A DNA stretch of 64,000 bases from Chitinasiproducens palmae. GTDB taxonomy: Bacteria; Pseudomonadota; Gammaproteobacteria; Burkholderiales; Burkholderiaceae. The notes beneath the pieces were generated by a model that was given only the letters and a program-made list of their open reading frames with translations, was not told the DNA's origin and ran no database searches. The stretch lies in the NCBI RefSeq assembly GCF_900095735.1, contig NZ_FNLO01000002.1, forward strand, positions 571,626 through 635,625. Direction: 5' to 3'. Of the stretch, positions 61,347 to 64,000 are shown piece after piece (the stretch's first letter is position 1; every line of letters begins with the position of its first letter). The translations under genes and the position numbers were made by a program.

Positions 61347-63130
61347 CGGCCCGTCAGATCGTCGCCAATCTATACGAAGTGCTGTCGCTGCTGTGGCACG
61401 CGGCACCGCGCGCAATGTGTCTCGCGCTCGCGTCCAACCTGGTGGTCGGTGCCATCCCGGCGCTGTTGCTCTACATCAACGCGCAACTGATCGGTCGCCT
61501 CAGCTCGAACGCCGGCGTCGCGGCCGTCATGGCACTGGTATTCAGCTACTTCCTGCTTGGCGGTTGCCACGACGGGCTGAACGCCATTTCGAGCTTCGTC
61601 GTCGATACGCTCGAGGACGCGGCGAAAGTGCGATTGAAGGGCCAGGTCAACGCGATCGTCTCAACCTATCCAGACCTGAGCATTCACGAAGATGCCCAGC
61701 TACGCGAGACGGCGCTCCTCGCGGCCGCGGCCAGCGACGAGATCGGCGATCTGGTCCAGCATCTGTACGCCGTCTGCCTTGGTACCGTGATGATGACGCC
61801 GATCCTCGTCATTACCGCACACACCGCGTGGTGGATCCCGCTGCTGATGCTGGCAGGGATGACACCCGCCGTGTACTGCCGAGCCCGGGCGGAACGCGAG
61901 AGCTGGGATGTACGCGAGCGCCATGCCGGGACCTTCAATGCGCTGCGCATCGTCGAACGGGTGCTGACGCAGCCGGAGTACGCGAAGGACCTGCGCGTCT
62001 ACCGGATGCAGCAGGACCTGCTCGCGGGCTGGCGGCATCGTTACAAGACCTATCTCGATTCGATGCGGCGCGTGCGCACACGCAACGCCCTCAAGCTTGC
62101 CGGGACCTCTATTGCCGCGAGCGGCTGCCTGGCCATACCCCTGTACGTCGTCGTGGCAGGCTGTGCAGCGGGCCGTTTCACCATTGCCGAGCTCGCTTTC
62201 CTGCTCGGCGCGTTGGTGCAATTGAAAGACGGCCTGGCGGCAATCATCTACAACGTTGGCGACGTACTGCGCGTGTCCTATGCCGCGCGCCCGCTACGCG
62301 CGTTGACGGCGGCCCACCTTGCCGCGCGTCAACGTGATAGGGCAAGCCAGCCGACACCCGACGGAGGCGGCATCGATGGTGTTGCCGCGCCGGCGGCAAG
62401 CAGCGTTTCCCTCCGTGGCGTGAGCCTTCATTACCGGGACGCGGCGCGGCCCGCGCTCGTCGACGTCGACCTGGAGATTGCACCGCGAGAGTCGATCGCC
62501 GTCGTCGGTGAAAACGGCGCGGGCAAGACCAGCTTGCTCAAGCTGTTGAGCGGCCTCTACCAACCGACCGCCGGCACCCTGCGTTGGGCGACCGAGCCGG
62601 CGCCGCCGCGCGTCGTCGGTCTGTTTCAGGATTTCGCGCGCTTCCCATTCGACGTGATCGCGAATCTCGGTATGCCCGACGAGCGCGATGGCAGCCGGGC
62701 AAGGGCCCACCTGCGCGCGGTGGGTCTGGACAGTCTGAGCACGCGCTTGACGCAGCCACTGACAAGCGAAATGGCCGATGGCGTCGATCTCTCCGGTGGC
62801 CAATGGCAACGACTCGCCATCGCGCGCGTGCTGGCCCATGCCGACGAGGCCGACCTGCTCTTTTTCGACGAACCGACATCCGCGCTGGACCCCGAATTCG
62901 AGGCGGAGATCATGCGATTGATCCTGCGTATCGCCAGACGGCGGAGCACCGTGATCGTCAGCCATCGACTCGCACTGACGCGGTTCGTGGATCGCATCGT
63001 GGTGCTCGAGCAGGGCCGAATCGTCGAAACAGGCTCGCATGATGCGCTGCTCGCACGCGACGGAAAATACGCACGTATGTTCCGTAGCCAGGCCCAGTTC
63101 TACCAGGCACAACCGGACACGCCGATGTAA
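61343..63130 (+). CDS. Lasso peptide ABC exporter (D)
   Basis: A 595-aa half-transporter with fused membrane and ATPase domains, McjD-like, which exports the lasso peptide and gives immunity. About six helices occupy residues 1-320 ('LALASNLVVGAIPALLLYINAQL', 'VMALVFSYFLLGGCHDGL'). The ATPase has Walker A 'GENGAGKTS' (about 391), signature 'LSGGQWQRLAIARVL' (about 484) and Walker B 'ADLLFFDEPTSALD', with the switch 'VIVSHRLAL'. The ATG at 61343 overlaps the C stop. No lasso isopeptidase gene follows. Confidence 0.92.
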   Translation: MTARQIVANLYEVLSLLWHAAPRAMCLALASNLVVGAIPALLLYINAQLIGRLSSNAGVAAVMALVFSYFLLGGCHDGLNAISSFVVDTLEDAAKVRLKGQVNAIVSTYPDLSIHEDAQLRETALLAAAASDEIGDLVQHLYAVCLGTVMMTPILVITAHTAWWIPLLMLAGMTPAVYCRARAERESWDVRERHAGTFNALRIVERVLTQPEYAKDLRVYRMQQDLLAGWRHRYKTYLDSMRRVRTRNALKLAGTSIAASGCLAIPLYVVVAGCAAGRFTIAELAFLLGALVQLKDGLAAIIYNVGDVLRVSYAARPLRALTAAHLAARQRDRASQPTPDGGGIDGVAAPAASSVSLRGVSLHYRDAARPALVDVDLEIAPRESIAVVGENGAGKTSLLKLLSGLYQPTAGTLRWATEPAPPRVVGLFQDFARFPFDVIANLGMPDERDGSRARAHLRAVGLDSLSTRLTQPLTSEMADGVDLSGGQWQRLAIARVLAHADEADLLFFDEPTSALDPEFEAEIMRLILRIARRRSTVIVSHRLALTRFVDRIVVLEQGRIVETGSHDALLARDGKYARMFRSQAQFYQAQPDTPM

Positions 63131-63249
63131 CGGCACGGCGCGCGCGCGTACTGGCCGACACGCGCTCGGGCGCGATGGGACGCGATTGGACGGGGCCCGG
63201 CGAGATGAACCCCAGGCGAGACCTGCGCGGAGCGCTGGAGAAAGTCGGA

Positions 63250-63268
63250 GATCGCCCTACGGGCGATC
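63250..63268. terminator. Hairpin between lasso exporter and MacB gene
   Basis: GATCGCCC-TAC-GGGCGATC is an 8-bp perfect stem with a 3-nt loop between convergent genes. It may serve as bidirectional terminator for both; there is no U-run. Confidence 0.5.
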
Positions 63269-63311
63269 AGCGCCCGTCGGTCAAGCGCGACCCTGTTGCG
63301 CCTTGGCTCGC

Positions 63312-64000
63312 TCAGTCCCGTGACAACGCGTCGACCGGCAGCATGCGGGCCGCGCGGCGCGCCGGCGCGTAGCCGAACAGCACGCCCGTCGCCGTTGCGC
63401 TTGCCAGCGCCGACGCGACGGCGCCGACCGAGTACACCAGTTGCCATTGCGTGAGCCACAACGAGACCAGCCACGAGACCAGCCAGCCGATGCCCAGCGA
63501 CAGCGCGACCCCAGCCACGCCACTCGCGACGCATACCAGCAGCGCCTCGACCAGGAACTGCTGCAGCACGTCCCTGCGTCGTGCTCCGACCGCCATGCGC
63601 ACGCCAATCTCACGGGTGCGTTCGGTCACCGAGACGAGCATGATGTTCATCACCCCAATGCCGCCAACCAGCAATGAGATGACTGCGATCAGCGACAGCA
63701 ACAGCGTCAGCGAGCGCGCGGTCTGTTCCGCCATCCGGGCGATGCTGTCGACGTTGTAGGTGAAGAAGTCCTGCCGGCCGTGCCTTGTGCGGAGCACCCG
63801 GGTCAGACTCTTTTCCGCAAGCGCGCCCGGCTGACCGTCCCGCACGCGAACCGTGATGCTGTCCAGATGCTGCTGTCCAAACAGACGGGCCAACGCGGTG
63901 GTGTACGGGAGCCACACATTGAGCTGTTTCACATCGCCGGCGCCGTCCCGCGTCTCCGCCTTGACGCCGATCACCACGCACGGCAGCGTATCGATGAGGA
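63312..64000 (-). CDS. macB: MacB-type ABC efflux permease, C-terminal part (cut by window edge)
   Basis: The C-terminal 230 residues of a FtsX-like permease of the MacB family. The periplasmic part ends 'LTRVLRTRHGRQDFFTYNVDSIARMAEQTARSLTLLL'. Next come 'LIAVISLLVGGIGVMNIMLVSVTERTREIGVRMAVGARRRDVLQQFLVEALLV' and the last helices, then 'APARRAARMLPVDALSRD', all hallmarks of MacB. The frame is open to the window edge, so the ATPase domain and start lie outside. It converges on the lasso exporter and is probably part of a macAB-TolC tripartite efflux operon. A link to lasso-peptide export is not implied. Confidence 0.88.
   Translation of the reverse strand, partial: LIDTLPCVVIGVKAETRDGAGDVKQLNVWLPYTTALARLFGQQHLDSITVRVRDGQPGALAEKSLTRVLRTRHGRQDFFTYNVDSIARMAEQTARSLTLLLSLIAVISLLVGGIGVMNIMLVSVTERTREIGVRMAVGARRRDVLQQFLVEALLVCVASGVAGVALSLGIGWLVSWLVSLWLTQWQLVYSVGAVASALASATATGVLFGYAPARRAARMLPVDALSRD

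Noticed and set aside
63175-63372. Second lasso precursor downstream of the exporter
   Set aside because: The open frame here has no ribosome-binding site or leader-like sequence and runs antisense into the macB end.

Overview
The window reads as part of a chromosome or megaplasmid of a high-GC betaproteobacterium, most likely Burkholderia sensu lato (Burkholderiales). This rests on strongly GC-biased codon third positions and on gene content: many MHS-family MFS symporters, LysR/GntR/IclR/AraC-controlled catabolic operons, a Tat-exported phosphocholine-specific phospholipase C, FecI/FecR-type signalling and a lasso-peptide cluster. No rRNA, tRNA, CRISPR array or intact insertion sequence was seen. 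The genus is an inference.

Layout. 1-8.1 kb: the tail of an MFS transporter, an SDR, a DHA2 drug exporter, a TetR regulator divergent from an exported alpha/beta hydrolase across a 15-bp palindrome, and a membrane diguanylate cyclase. 8.4-14.9 kb: a tightly overlapping minus-strand catabolic operon (FAH-fold hydrolase, L-lactate-dehydrogenase-like flavoenzyme, acetoacetate-decarboxylase-like protein, SDR, MHS symporter). Facing it is a GntR regulator with two winged-helix domains, and between them lies a perfect 22-bp inverted repeat. 15-24 kb: iron acquisition (two TonB-dependent receptors, an ECF sigma factor under a Fur-like box, FecR) plus an ATP-grasp ligase. 24-26 kb: IclR divergent from an orphan Rieske oxygenase. 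26.4-34.6 kb: a seven-gene minus-strand operon (AfuA/PhnS-like binding protein, small lipoprotein, phospholipase C, ABC ATPase, fused permease, DeoR, IMPase-like phosphatase) that looks built for phospho-ester scavenging. 35-38.5 kb: TetR divergent from a quinone-oxidoreductase-like MDR across a duplicated operator, a frameshifted SnoaL-like gene, and a LysR gene. 38.6-41 kb: a polar amino-acid ABC transporter. 41.8-43.8 kb: an SDR/AraC divergent pair. 43.8-48.6 kb: two gene-poor stretches with decayed fragments flanking a ModA-like binding protein and an MHS symporter. 48.6-54 kb: LysR divergent from a nitroreductase, acyl-CoA ligase, hexapeptide protein and MFS operon. 54.3-58.1 kb: an M20 peptidase plus MHS symporter operon with a divergent LysR.

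58.3-63.1 kb holds the most notable system, a complete lasso-peptide cluster (precursor A, split B1 and B2, C, ABC exporter D) with ATGA-type overlaps. Its 40-aa precursor is atypical. It has a single acidic residue, no leader threonine at the expected place and a strongly cationic Gly-rich core. An A-B1 intergenic hairpin, and a 44-aa ORF ending in the precursor's Shine-Dalgarno region, add interest. The window ends in a truncated MacB-type permease.

A recurring oddity is the presence of 12- or 13-bp tandem repeats at four separate gene borders (about 8.4, 12.85, 41.4 and 49.8 kb). The 13-bp array lies across the start of the nitroreductase gene, where copy-number change would shift reading frame.
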